DNA from: Shewanella maritima
GTDB lineage: Bacteria > Pseudomonadota > Gammaproteobacteria > Enterobacterales > Shewanellaceae
Assembly (NCBI RefSeq): GCF_004295345.1
Contig: NZ_CP036200.1
Span: 3,969,501-4,033,500, forward strand
DNA: 64,000 bases
Reading direction: 5' to 3'
The position numbers and the translations under genes were made by a program. Below the pieces are notes generated by a model. The model worked only from the letters and a program-made list of their open reading frames with translations. It made no database searches and was not told where the DNA came from. This document shows positions 46,814-56,001 of this stretch, in pieces; the stretch's first letter is position 1; each line of letters starts with the position of its first letter.

Positions 46814-47959
46814 ATGATTAAAAAACAACAAGTATTTGAGTCCAATGACCAGGTCATTTTAGATGAGGCTGAAACTAAAGCTAAAGCCTCTCCAAATTCA
46901 GTCACAGAGAGCAAAAGTCATTTGATGTCTGATGAAGCTGCTGACACTAATCACAGCTTAAAGCCGCAACAAGCATTTACTGGCGATGAGTTTGTCAGTG
47001 AGCAGCAACTTATTGAAACACTAGATAAGCACATCCCTCCTGGAGTGGTGACGCCAGTAAAGGGCGTATCTAAACTAACTAAATTAACCTTATTGAGCTT
47101 ACTCAGTTTAGTCGTGGTGCAAACGGTATTGGCGCTCGTTACGGCAGCTTCACAAAGCCCTTGGTTGTTTGGCTTTTATGCTTTTGTACTCGCAATTGTC
47201 TCAGCCTGGGCGGGAAGGGGAGCCTTGATTGAGTATCGCAAGCTAAAACAGCTACGTGATATCGACCAACATCAACAAGTTGCGCAGCGTTTATCGCAAA
47301 GCGTACAAACTGGCGAAGCAGATAAGTTTATTAATAAATTACTTAAGCAATATGGCCAGTCTGCTGCGGTAAGCAAATATGCCTCAAGTATTTCCGCGGA
47401 GCATAATGATGCGGAAAAACTCGCGTTATTTGAATCAGTAGTAGTTGAAGAACGAGATGCCAAAGCATCTAAAGTGGTGAGCCGCTTTGCTGCAGAAGCC
47501 GCTGTATTGTTAGCTGCAAGCCCCCTTGCAGCGCTAGATATGGCAATTATTTTGTGGCGCAACCAGAAAATGATCAGTCAAATCGCGCAAATCTATGGCA
47601 TAGAGTTAGGCTACTGGAGCCGTATTAAGCTTATTCGCGCCATTGTGACGAACATTATTTACGCGGGTGCCAGCGAAGTTGTCACCGATTTGGGCACGCA
47701 AATGATGTCAATGGAAGTCACTGGTAAGTTATCTACACGAGTAGCGCAGGGCATAGGTGGCGGCTTGCTTACCGCGCGTTTAGGCTATCAAGCAATGGGC
47801 TTGTGTAGACCGGTAGCGTTTAGCGAAAACAAAAGACCCAAGCTGCGTAAGGTTTATCAGCAATTGCTTTCTGAACTTAAAGCTTTTACCAAAGAGAGTT
47901 TATCTGCCACGAGCTCCGTGGATAACAAGCAGCCTGATAGCGATAAGCTGGCGCGCTAG
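46814..47959 (+). CDS. ycjF: YcjF-like inner-membrane protein
   Basis: A 381-residue membrane protein (DUF697). The N-terminal 90 residues are polar and acidic; two hydrophobic segments follow (LLSLLSLVVVQTVLALV and WLFGFYAFVLAIVSAWA), then the conserved region FAAEAAVLLAASPLAALDMAIILWRNQKM. YcjF partners with YcjX in the Psp-linked response. The 330 bases after the gene hold no gene or clear signal apart from a weak cccc/gggg hairpin near 48033. Confidence 0.92.
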   Translation: MIKKQQVFESNDQVILDEAETKAKASPNSVTESKSHLMSDEAADTNHSLKPQQAFTGDEFVSEQQLIETLDKHIPPGVVTPVKGVSKLTKLTLLSLLSLVVVQTVLALVTAASQSPWLFGFYAFVLAIVSAWAGRGALIEYRKLKQLRDIDQHQQVAQRLSQSVQTGEADKFINKLLKQYGQSAAVSKYASSISAEHNDAEKLALFESVVVEERDAKASKVVSRFAAEAAVLLAASPLAALDMAIILWRNQKMISQIAQIYGIELGYWSRIKLIRAIVTNIIYAGASEVVTDLGTQMMSMEVTGKLSTRVAQGIGGGLLTARLGYQAMGLCRPVAFSENKRPKLRKVYQQLLSELKAFTKESLSATSSVDNKQPDSDKLAR

Positions 47960-48289
47960 CTTAGCTTTCCATATATGGCTGCTTTAATAATTTGCAACTC
48001 AAGATGATAACTTAAGCCAGTTAGACTAGGCCCCTTTTGTGGGGTAAAGCAAAGCAACCTTATTTGGAAGGTAGGTTCTTTATCTTTTTTAGTTTGGAGT
48101 GCGGTAATTTGCACTTTCAAAAATGTCGTCTAACTTTAGTTGCTGCTGGCTTGTATTAGTGTTTGCTTAATATAACGCTTTTCAGTTCAGCTCACTCACT
48201 TTGGCTCAAAATTATCGAGCTATAAAAATTGCACCGCTCAGGGATAAGGATTACAGAGCAGTGTTAACTAAAGGATATTAGGAGACATA

Positions 48290-48670
48290 ATGAAATCACT
48301 TTTGATCACTAGTGCGCTGGCTTTAGCTTTAAGCTGCGCGATGACTTATACGGCCAGCGTTCAAGCAGGCTTAGAGAAACAAGCAACTCAATCTACGCAA
48401 CTCAAAAAATCAGCTCAAGCAGCAGTGCCTGCCAATGCCAGCAAAGAGATGAAGTCTGCAGTTAACGATGCAAAGCTTGCATCAGTGAATATCAATAAGG
48501 CTAGTGTCGCCCAGTTGCAAACGCTAAAAGGGATTGGGGAAGCGAAAGCCAAAGCGATTGTTGAGTATCGTAAAGCTCACGGTAAGTTTAAGAGTAAGCA
48601 AGAACTCACGCAGGTGAAAGGTATAGGTGAGAAACTCATCGCCCAAAATGCCCAGCGCATCAGTTTGTAG
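48290..48670 (+). CDS. ComEA-like secreted helix-hairpin-helix protein
   Basis: A 126-residue protein with a signal peptide (about residues 1-27, ending SVQAG) and a C-terminal pair of helix-hairpin-helix units (NINKASVAQLQTLKGIGEAK and VKGIGEKLIAQNAQRISL) typical of ComEA, which binds incoming DNA during competence. In Gram-negative bacteria such short periplasmic forms pull DNA through the outer membrane. No other competence gene is near, so the role here is by family. A ggaga site precedes the ATG. Confidence 0.85.
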   Translation: MKSLLITSALALALSCAMTYTASVQAGLEKQATQSTQLKKSAQAAVPANASKEMKSAVNDAKLASVNINKASVAQLQTLKGIGEAKAKAIVEYRKAHGKFKSKQELTQVKGIGEKLIAQNAQRISL

Positions 48671-48714
48671 CTTGCATATGCGTTAAGCTAAGCAAATTAT
48701 ATTTGCCAACAAGT

Positions 48715-48746
48715 AAAAAACCGAAGCATATCGCTTCGGTTTTTTT
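48715..48746. terminator. Bidirectional terminator between the comEA-like gene and yciK
   Basis: Stem aaccgaagc / gcttcggtt with A run before and T run after, 49 bases after comEA and 50 bases past yciK on the other strand. Confidence 0.85.
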
Positions 48747-48794
48747 ATGTTTTGTACATTTAATTTAGCGCTAAATGCAGCAGGAGAATATGCG

Positions 48795-49532
48795 TTACTG
48801 AGCGCTTAGCGCCTCACCGTTAACCGCTTTTGAGTCATCTGCCATCAAGTACAAGTAAGTACGCATAATGTCTTCTGGTGTTTTTAGTGCCATCGGATCT
48901 TCAGCTGGGTAAGCTTTAGCGCGCATTTCGGTGCGGGTTGCGCCTGGGTTGATGCTGTTAACGCGAACCGAGGTTTCATCACATTCATCAGCAAGTACTT
49001 GCATCATGCCTTCTGTGGCAAATTTAGAGAAACTATATGGCCCCCAAAATGCACGGCCTTTACGGCCAACACCACTTGAGGTGAAGATAATTGATGCATT
49101 TGGCGCTTTACGCAGCACTGGCAGTAATGCTTTGGTCATAATGGCAGGCGCTGTGACATTGACCTTCATAATATCTTCTAGTGACTTAGCATCTAGATGC
49201 TCAAATGGCCCAAGCGCACCTAGCAGTGAGGCGTTATGCAATACGCCGTCTAAATGGCCGAATTGCTCCTCAATTGTTTCAGCCATATCTTTATAATTTT
49301 GCTCAGTTGCGCCTTTTAAATCGAGCGGAATAATTGCCGGTTGTGGTGAGCCTTGAGCGATGATTTGGTCGTAGACAGTTTCAAGCTTTTTCACTGTTTT
49401 ACCTAGCAAGATAACCGTTGCACCATATTTGGCATAACTCAGCGCAGCGGCTTTACCAATACCGTCGCCAGCGCCAGTTACTAGGATCGTTTTATTAATT
49501 AACAAATCTTTTGTTGCTTGAAATTCCAACAT
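48795..49532 (-). CDS. yciK: YciK family short-chain oxidoreductase
   Basis: A 245-residue SDR close to E. coli YciK. The NAD(P) site is TGAGDGIGKAAA, followed by LHNASLLGALGP, the active-site region SIIFTSSGVGRKGRAFWGPYSFSKF with the Tyr-x3-Lys, and INPGATRTEMRA. The substrate is not established for the family. Either the TTG at 49538 or the ATG at 49532 could be the start. The family does not decide it; I used the ATG. Confidence 0.9.
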   Translation of the reverse strand: MLEFQATKDLLINKTILVTGAGDGIGKAAALSYAKYGATVILLGKTVKKLETVYDQIIAQGSPQPAIIPLDLKGATEQNYKDMAETIEEQFGHLDGVLHNASLLGALGPFEHLDAKSLEDIMKVNVTAPAIMTKALLPVLRKAPNASIIFTSSGVGRKGRAFWGPYSFSKFATEGMMQVLADECDETSVRVNSINPGATRTEMRAKAYPAEDPMALKTPEDIMRTYLYLMADDSKAVNGEALSAQ

Positions 49533-49791
49533 CTTCAAATCATTCCTAAGGGCTCAAAAGCCCATCAAATCTATATTTACAATGGCGATAAACAACTGTT
49601 TAAAACAAATGACTGATAAAAAAGCACAGCAAGCCGGTTCTTATGTAACAAACTTGTAGCTAAGTCGCTAATTTTGCGTTAACTTGAGTGCTAATAAGGA
49701 TAAAAATATGTCCTTTTGGTCATAGAGTTGCACTATTGTGACCAATTTTTTGGGGAAACAAAACAATTACAACAAGATTTGGGGAAAAAAG

Positions 49792-52295
49792 ATGAAAAGA
49801 CTCATGTTGGGTGTTGCAATAACATCTGCTCTTGGACTCACAGCCTGCTCAGAAGACAGTTTCAACAAAGCAAGAAATAATACTGAAACCTTAGTGCCTT
49901 CTTCTCACATGGTGTTCGATCCTGCCAATAGTGAACTACCCGTTCCAAATGACCTACTTTTTAACGGCACCACTGATGGCACGATTAACATGCCAGGTGA
50001 AGATGGTACCGATTACCTTGACCCTTTACTCGCAATTGGTGCGCTTGACGGTTGGTCGACAACTTCTCCAATCTCTATTGAATTGGACTTAGCCGACAAT
50101 AACGGTACGCCATTAACACTGAGCAAAGCCTCAGTTGAACAGCCTGGTGCCGTGCGTATGTTTGAAGCAACCGTTGGCGGTCCATTATCAACAGACCCTG
50201 AGTGTACCGGCGCTCTGAGTGTGTCAGCGTGTAAAGTTGGCGCCGAGCTGCAGTTTGGCGTTGATTTTGTGACGCAAGCTGTGGGCGACACCATTGCCGT
50301 TATTCCACTAAAAGCGCTTAAACCAAATCAATCTTATATCTATGCGACGACGCGCTTAATTGAAGATTCGCTTGGCCGCGCAATTGAGCCATCAACGACC
50401 TATAACTTGTTGAAGCTTGATATCGATACTAAGCCCTTGAAACGCCAGATCAGTTGTTCTTACAAGGTCTAGTAAACAGTTACGAAAAGGGCATGGCTGC
50501 AGCGCATGGTGTTGATGCTGCATCTATTACTTACGCTGGTTTATTTACCACGCAAGCAGTGGCAGATGTGTATGAAACCACTAAGTTGCTAATGGCTGGC
50601 GATCCACGTTATACACCTTCATTTGTTCAACCTCCGATGCCGATGGACAACGGCTTTGGTGGCGTGGTTACCGTGGCGCAAGCTGCAGGTTTATCACCAA
50701 CTGATGGTCTAGCATATGTATTGTCGGATCTTGCTGATGTGTATACAGCGAAAATCAATCTACCAATTTATGGTGATTGTTCATCGACTGACTGTGTTAT
50801 CCCGATTGTAGATGGTGCGCCAACTGCACCAAATGGTCGTTGGATGGCGCGTGGTGATAGCCCAATTGCCGTTTTGTCAGCGCTTGAAGCAGGCACATTG
50901 TCACAGTCAAACTTCATCCAGCAAGCGTCGGGTTATGGTATCGACCCAAGTGAGGCACTTACCAACCCAGCAGTGTTAGTCGGTTATGAATGGCAATTAG
51001 ATGACGGTAATCCAGTCGATGCAACTAAGCATCTGACTAAATTCAACCCAGTAGCTAAAGTGACTCACTACGAAGAAGTGAATGTACTTATCTCTATGCC
51101 AAATGCAGCTAAGGTTGAGGCGTTCAATACAGCTAATAGCCTGCAATTTACTGCACCTACAAACGGCTGGCCTGCAACCATCGCAATGCACGGTTTAGGC
51201 GGCGGTAAAGAAATGTCTCTAGCCTATGCGGGTATGTATGCAGCAGCAGGTATAGCGACAATTGCTATTGATATGCCGCTTCATGGCGAGCGCTCTTATG
51301 ATGCTAATGGCGACGGCATTTATGAAATGTCTGCAACGTCACCAGAGTTTGCTGCAAGTATTGGTAAAGAAGCTGAGTTTGCTAATGGTAACCCACTAGT
51401 ATTCGTCAATATCGCAAGTACGCTGACTGTACGTGATAACTTCCGCCAAGCAACAATGGATCACTTAGGCCTACGTTTATTATTAACAGGTCTGTATCAG
51501 CAACTAGCGCAAGCCGGTGCGCCGCAGATGTTTGATATCGGTAAAGTTAGCCTGCAAGGTCTTAGCTTAGGTGCAATTGTTGGCTCGACAACTTCTACCT
51601 ATGCAAGTACTGGTCTAGTTGACCCTGCGACGGGTACTGCACTGCCAAATGCATACGCAGTTAATGCGGCATCATTAGTTGCTCCTTCTGGTGGCCTTGC
51701 AGGTACGTTCGTCGGTTCAGAGACCTTCGGTCCTATCCTTTATCAAACCGTTTTAGGCACTGCAGAGTTCCAAGCTTTGGTTGATGAAGCGAATACTGCC
51801 GGTTATCAACCAGGCACACCTGAGTACGAAGCCTTGGTTAACGCAGTGTATGCTGGCTTTATCCCATCATTTGCACTTGCAGTGCAAACTGCGGTAGATG
51901 GTGCAGATCCAATTAACCATGCAACTCAGTTAGCGGCAACTAACCTTCCTGTTCACTTAATTGAAGTAGTGGGTGATGCAACTAACCTACCAGATCAAGT
52001 TCTACCTAATCGCGTAGAAGGCTTCCCGCTATCTGGTACTGAGCCATTAATTTCAGGCTTAGGCTTAGGTTGTGCTGATAGCACTGCTGCAGGTTCAAGC
52101 GCAGTACGCTTTGCAAAAGGTCACCATAGTTCACTGGTTAGCCCAAGTGAAATCCCTGGTGTCACAGATGGCAAAGCTGAAGCAGCTACCATCGAAATGC
52201 AGCAGCAAGTTTCACGCTTCGCGCAAACTGCTGGCTTAGGTTCAGCGACGGTTGTGGTAAGCGATACTAGCGTGCTTCAAAGTTGTGGCGGTTAA
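49792..52295 (+). pseudogene. VolA/Pla-1-type extracellular lipase (lipoprotein), frameshifted
   Basis: A surface lipase of about 834 residues split over two frames (49792-50472 and 50454-52295). A lipoprotein signal (LGLTAC) opens it, followed by the N-terminal domain (MVFDPANSELPVPNDLLF) and a C-terminal alpha/beta hydrolase with HGLGGGKEMSLAY and the nucleophile elbow QGLSLGAIVG (G-x-S-x-G). The first frame runs to IDTKPLKRQ and then off; adding one C to CCC at 50434-50436 gives KPLETPDQLFLQGL and joins the two parts. Vibrio VolA cleaves lysophosphatidylcholine at the cell surface; the family includes Pla-1/cef lipases. The break may be a sequencing error. Confidence 0.88.
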
Positions 52296-52315
52296 TGCGT
52301 AGAACACAATAATCA

Positions 52316-52343
52316 AAAGCCCAGCTATGCTGGGCTTTTTCGT
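52316..52343 (+). terminator. Terminator of the lipase gene
   Basis: Stem aaagcccagc / gctgggcttt with loop tat and T run, 20 bases after the stop. Confidence 0.88.
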
Positions 52344-52458
52344 GTCTAGGGTACTATTTTGTTGCAAAACGTATCCATTATTTATGTCCCTAGTGATAGC
52401 TGCTAGTATGTCGGCTGGTTCAGATATTAGAAATGATTATTAGTTAACGGAGTCAAGT

Positions 52459-53469
52459 TTGGAATTTTTATCAGAGTACGGCATGTTTCTCGCGAAAGCC
52501 GTGACTGTAGTGGTAGCTATATTAGCGGTAGTCATTGTGACTTTAGCATCAAGTATTAAGCAAAAGTCTGATAAGGGCGAATTGAAGCTCACTGATGTAT
52601 CAGAGCAGCTTGAAGAGTTAACTGATGGCTTGAAAGAAGAGTTATTAACTAAGAAGCAATTCAAGGCGTACCAAAAACAGCGTAAGGAAGAGCAAAAAGC
52701 GCAAGATAAGCAGGAAGAAGCACGCAAGAAACTGTTTGTGGTCGATTTTAAAGGCAGTATTGATGCTCACGAAGTGGCATCGTTGCGTGAAGAAGTTACG
52801 GCTATTTTGACCATTGCCGACAAAGACGACGAAGTTCTGGTTAATGTAGAAAGTGGTGGTGGCATGGTGCACGGCTATGGTCTTGCTTCAAGTCAGCTTG
52901 ACCGTTTGCGTAGTGCTGATATTCCACTGTCGATTTGTATTGATAAAGTAGCAGCATCTGGCGGCTATATGATGGCTTGTGTGGCTAACAAGGTTTATTC
53001 AGCGCCGTTTGCCATTGTTGGTTCTATTGGTGTGGTTGCTCAGTTGCCCAACTTTAACCGCTTATTGAAAAAGCATGATATTGACTATGAGCAGCACACA
53101 GCGGGTGATTTTAAACGCACCTTAACGGTATTTGGTGAGAATACAGATGAAGGTCGCGGCAAATTCCAGCAAGAGCTTGAAGAAACCCACGTGCTGTTTA
53201 AAGAGTTTGTGGGTAAATACCGCCCTGATATGGACATTGCCAAAGTGGCTACTGGTGAGCATTGGTATGGTCAGCAAGCAATTGAGCTTGGCCTTGTGGA
53301 TGAAATTGCAACCAGTGACGACTTATTGCTTAAATTTGCAAAAACACATCAAGTGCTGCGCATCAAATATCAAACTAAAAAGAAGCTGGCAGATAAGATT
53401 GCTCATGGAGCATCGTTAAGTATCAATGCCATTTTCAATCGACTCGCAGAGCGTAATAACACGCTTTAA
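52459..53469 (+). CDS. sohB: Inner-membrane S49 peptidase SohB
   Basis: A 336-residue signal-peptide-peptidase-like serine protease (E. coli SohB 349). One N-terminal membrane helix (AVTVVVAILAVVIVTLASS, about residues 14-32) is followed by a charged coiled region, then the peptidase core with the nucleophile Ser in KVAASGGYMMAC and the Lys in TAGDFKRTL. It starts with TTG, preceded by a ggag site. The active site would face the periplasm. Confidence 0.93.
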   Translation: MEFLSEYGMFLAKAVTVVVAILAVVIVTLASSIKQKSDKGELKLTDVSEQLEELTDGLKEELLTKKQFKAYQKQRKEEQKAQDKQEEARKKLFVVDFKGSIDAHEVASLREEVTAILTIADKDDEVLVNVESGGGMVHGYGLASSQLDRLRSADIPLSICIDKVAASGGYMMACVANKVYSAPFAIVGSIGVVAQLPNFNRLLKKHDIDYEQHTAGDFKRTLTVFGENTDEGRGKFQQELEETHVLFKEFVGKYRPDMDIAKVATGEHWYGQQAIELGLVDEIATSDDLLLKFAKTHQVLRIKYQTKKKLADKIAHGASLSINAIFNRLAERNNTL

Positions 53470-53493
53470 GTCTGAATGTGCTGTTTACCTACT

Positions 53494-53520
53494 TTAGGCT
53501 GAGCTTGCTCAGCCTAGTTT
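53494..53520 (+). terminator. Hairpin between sohB and the AraC-type gene
   Basis: Near-perfect palindrome taggctgagc-tt-gctcagccta followed by a short T stretch, 14 bases before the next gene. Termination may be partial. Confidence 0.6.
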
Positions 53521-53533
53521 CAAGGAACTATTC

Positions 53534-54550
53534 ATGCCTGTACCCGCCGGATATCAAGCGAATAAAATGCTTGGCGATCAATGTTATCCCGCATTTGAGC
53601 TTCGAAATCTGATGCAGTTTATTCAAACCGAGCTTGGTGAGAGTGCTGTACTTGATGTATATCAGCAAATTGGTTTAGGCGTTGCTGAGCTTAACAGTGT
53701 GCATTTTGTCTATGTATGGCAAGTTGAGTATGCCCTTGAAGCACTGAGAACCTTGAGTAAAGATACTGATATTGGCGCTAGGCTTGGTGCAGCCAATACT
53801 GTTGAAAGTTTAGATGTACTGTTGCCACATTTGCGCGGGTTTACCCGTTTAAACGAGTGCCTTGGTTTTGCACTCAAGCACCCAGAGCTTGTGGGCAGTT
53901 TTAGCGACTATGTTGTTAGAGTCGAGCAAGGTAAGCTTTGGTGTCGCTGGTTAAACACGGGCAAGGCGGATACCGAGACATTTGCGTTTCAGTTTCAGCA
54001 CTCTGTGTGCTCGTTGCTTTCACTGGCGCGCCAGCTTGTTGATGTGCCCATCGAGTTGACCGATATTCATTTAGCCCAGCAAGAATTAGAGCATCACTTT
54101 CTTAAGGATTATACAGGGGCGAGGGTGCAGCATGGTTGTGAGTTTTTTGAGTGGGCTGTCGCGCTGAACACCCTAGATACGCCGCTTAATTATGACTTTA
54201 ATGCTTCGCCGGATAAATCAGCAGCTTCGCTTGAGCCATCACTTATCGACGAGGTGCTCTATTTAATTAAGGGCAATATTAGTGCGATACCTGCGCTAGG
54301 TGAAGCAGCGACTGAGTTGCACATGAGCGATCGAAGTTTAAGGCGCAAGCTAGCTCAAGCTGGTAGCAGTTACCAGAAGTTAGTTGACCTAGCCAGAAGC
54401 CAGCAAGCGATAAAACTCATTCTTGAAGATAAACTCACGGTAGAGCAAATCGCTGAACTGCTTGGCTATAGTGACCCTAGCCATTTTCGTCAAAGCTTCA
54501 AACACTGGCTCGGATTACCGCCTGGGCACTTCTTGAGACTAAACTCGTAA
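53534..54550 (+). CDS. AraC family transcriptional regulator
   Basis: A 338-residue regulator with a long N-terminal domain of the arabinose-binding/OruR type (CYPAFELRNLMQFIQTELGE) and a C-terminal AraC DNA-binding domain with two helix-turn-helix motifs (PALGEAATELHMSDRSLRRK and VEQIAELLGYSDPSHFRQSF). The ligand and targets are unknown. The gene is convergent with the diheme lipoprotein gene, which is 98 bases away. Confidence 0.9.
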   Translation: MPVPAGYQANKMLGDQCYPAFELRNLMQFIQTELGESAVLDVYQQIGLGVAELNSVHFVYVWQVEYALEALRTLSKDTDIGARLGAANTVESLDVLLPHLRGFTRLNECLGFALKHPELVGSFSDYVVRVEQGKLWCRWLNTGKADTETFAFQFQHSVCSLLSLARQLVDVPIELTDIHLAQQELEHHFLKDYTGARVQHGCEFFEWAVALNTLDTPLNYDFNASPDKSAASLEPSLIDEVLYLIKGNISAIPALGEAATELHMSDRSLRRKLAQAGSSYQKLVDLARSQQAIKLILEDKLTVEQIAELLGYSDPSHFRQSFKHWLGLPPGHFLRLNS

Positions 54551-54648
54551 ACACACCTTTGTTATCTGAAAACATAGCGCTTAATGGTAGCAGCACAGCG
54601 CTTTATGTCAGCAGCAAGACGCTGTTAGTGCCATGCTACTACAAATCA

Positions 54649-55863
54649 CTAACCATCAACGCAGCTGCCCAGTGACGGCGACAAACTGTCTATCCAACGC
54701 TCAATTAAGTCAACGCCTTCTGTATGCACGATTTCACGTCCTAGGGGCGGCATTTTATCTTTAGGTTCAGACAACACCTGGCGGTTATGAACAATAGAGC
54801 GCTTACCATTGCCGGGTACTATGTCATAAGCTAGCCCATCTGGGCCGCCATCCCAGCCTGGAGGTTGTTTGCAAATGCCATATTCAAAGCTTGTATGATC
54901 AACATCAAAGCCCAGTCGCAAGCCTGAGATGCTGGCAAACCCTGTTGGGTTGTGACAGTGGGCGCAGTTAACATCTAGGTAGCCTTTTGCGCGACTACTT
55001 AGCGAGGCTGACTCATCATCTAGTCCGTAAGCTTGCGCGACTTGCGCTATGTCAGGAAGCATCTCGAGCAGGCCAGTTTGTTGCCAGTGTAGTAACTGGT
55101 TTTCCTGATTGCTCCCAAGACTCATATTGAGCAAATGTGCTTTTAAGCCAATAGGGATGATTTTACTTTGCTCGCCCAGAGAAGATTGATGACAAATCTT
55201 ACATTCAGCTTTACTGGGAATATGGTAGTCAAAACTAAGTTGTTGGCCTTGATGGTTCATGGTGTGGCTGACATTTGCGCCAGCGACAGTTAGATTGGCC
55301 TGAGTTTGTTCTTGATTCCATTGATATGCCAGTGCTTGCCAACCTGAATCGCGATGAATAAGCAGCCTGGTTTCGATTTTGACCTCATTGTCTGCACCTA
55401 GTTTTTGGGTGTCGAAAGGGAGGGCGAAGGTCTTAACGAGTACTGTGCCTTGGGGCATGTCAAATACTGAGTTAGGCGAATATTGCATGCTTTGCCCGTC
55501 TGGTACAAAGATAAAGCGATATTTGCTGGCGTAATTGGAAAATAGCTCAGTAGTGAGCTTGTAGGCGAGCCCAGGTGCGTTAGGTGCCTTGGTCACTTCA
55601 ATGGGGCTTGCAAATAATCCATAGCCTGCAAGACTGTCGCAGTCTTCTTGCATCAGCGCTTGCCAGTTAACGCTAGTCGCATTCACATCACACAGGCTGT
55701 TATTGCCACTACCGGTGCCGCCGCTATTGTCACCCGCACTGTTGTCTGGCGGTGAGACGGCGCTTGGCGTGTCAGCAGTACCATCGCCTCCTCCGCCACA
55801 CCCTGTGAGTACAATTGAGAGGGTGACTAAAAGGGTAAAACGAGTTAGCTGAAGGTTTTGCAT
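54649..55863 (-). CDS. SO2930 family diheme c-type lipoprotein
   Basis: A 404-residue exported lipoprotein (signal ends VLTGC at residue 22) with a Gly/Ser/Asn-rich linker to about residue 58. The mature domain matches the family I know as SO2930-type diheme c cytochromes (TIGR03806). The heme motifs are CKICH (221-225) and CAHCH (300-304), with GYLDVNCAHCHNPTG around the second. Function is unknown; family members usually sit next to a parallel beta-helix protein, as here. It is a paralogue of the C-terminal half of the next gene upstream. A 138-base gap with a terminator-like hairpin separates them. Confidence 0.88.
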   Translation of the reverse strand: MQNLQLTRFTLLVTLSIVLTGCGGGGDGTADTPSAVSPPDNSAGDNSGGTGSGNNSLCDVNATSVNWQALMQEDCDSLAGYGLFASPIEVTKAPNAPGLAYKLTTELFSNYASKYRFIFVPDGQSMQYSPNSVFDMPQGTVLVKTFALPFDTQKLGADNEVKIETRLLIHRDSGWQALAYQWNQEQTQANLTVAGANVSHTMNHQGQQLSFDYHIPSKAECKICHQSSLGEQSKIIPIGLKAHLLNMSLGSNQENQLLHWQQTGLLEMLPDIAQVAQAYGLDDESASLSSRAKGYLDVNCAHCHNPTGFASISGLRLGFDVDHTSFEYGICKQPPGWDGGPDGLAYDIVPGNGKRSIVHNRQVLSEPKDKMPPLGREIVHTEGVDLIERWIDSLSPSLGSCVDG

Positions 55864-55928
55864 ATATTGATCCCTAAGGCATCAAGCTGAGGAAATGGGT
55901 TAGGTGGTTAAATCACTGCAACTAAATA

Positions 55929-55971
55929 AAAGCAGCCGCCAAGTTTGTTGGGATAAACAAGGCGGCTGCGA
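55929..55971 (-). terminator. Terminator of the beta-helix/diheme gene
   Basis: Read on the minus strand, gcagccgcc / ggcggctgc forms a stem with a 20-base loop that can pair further, followed by TTTT. Confidence 0.7.
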
Positions 55972-56001
55972 ACACTTATGTCAGCTCAAGTGTGATTTAT
56001 T

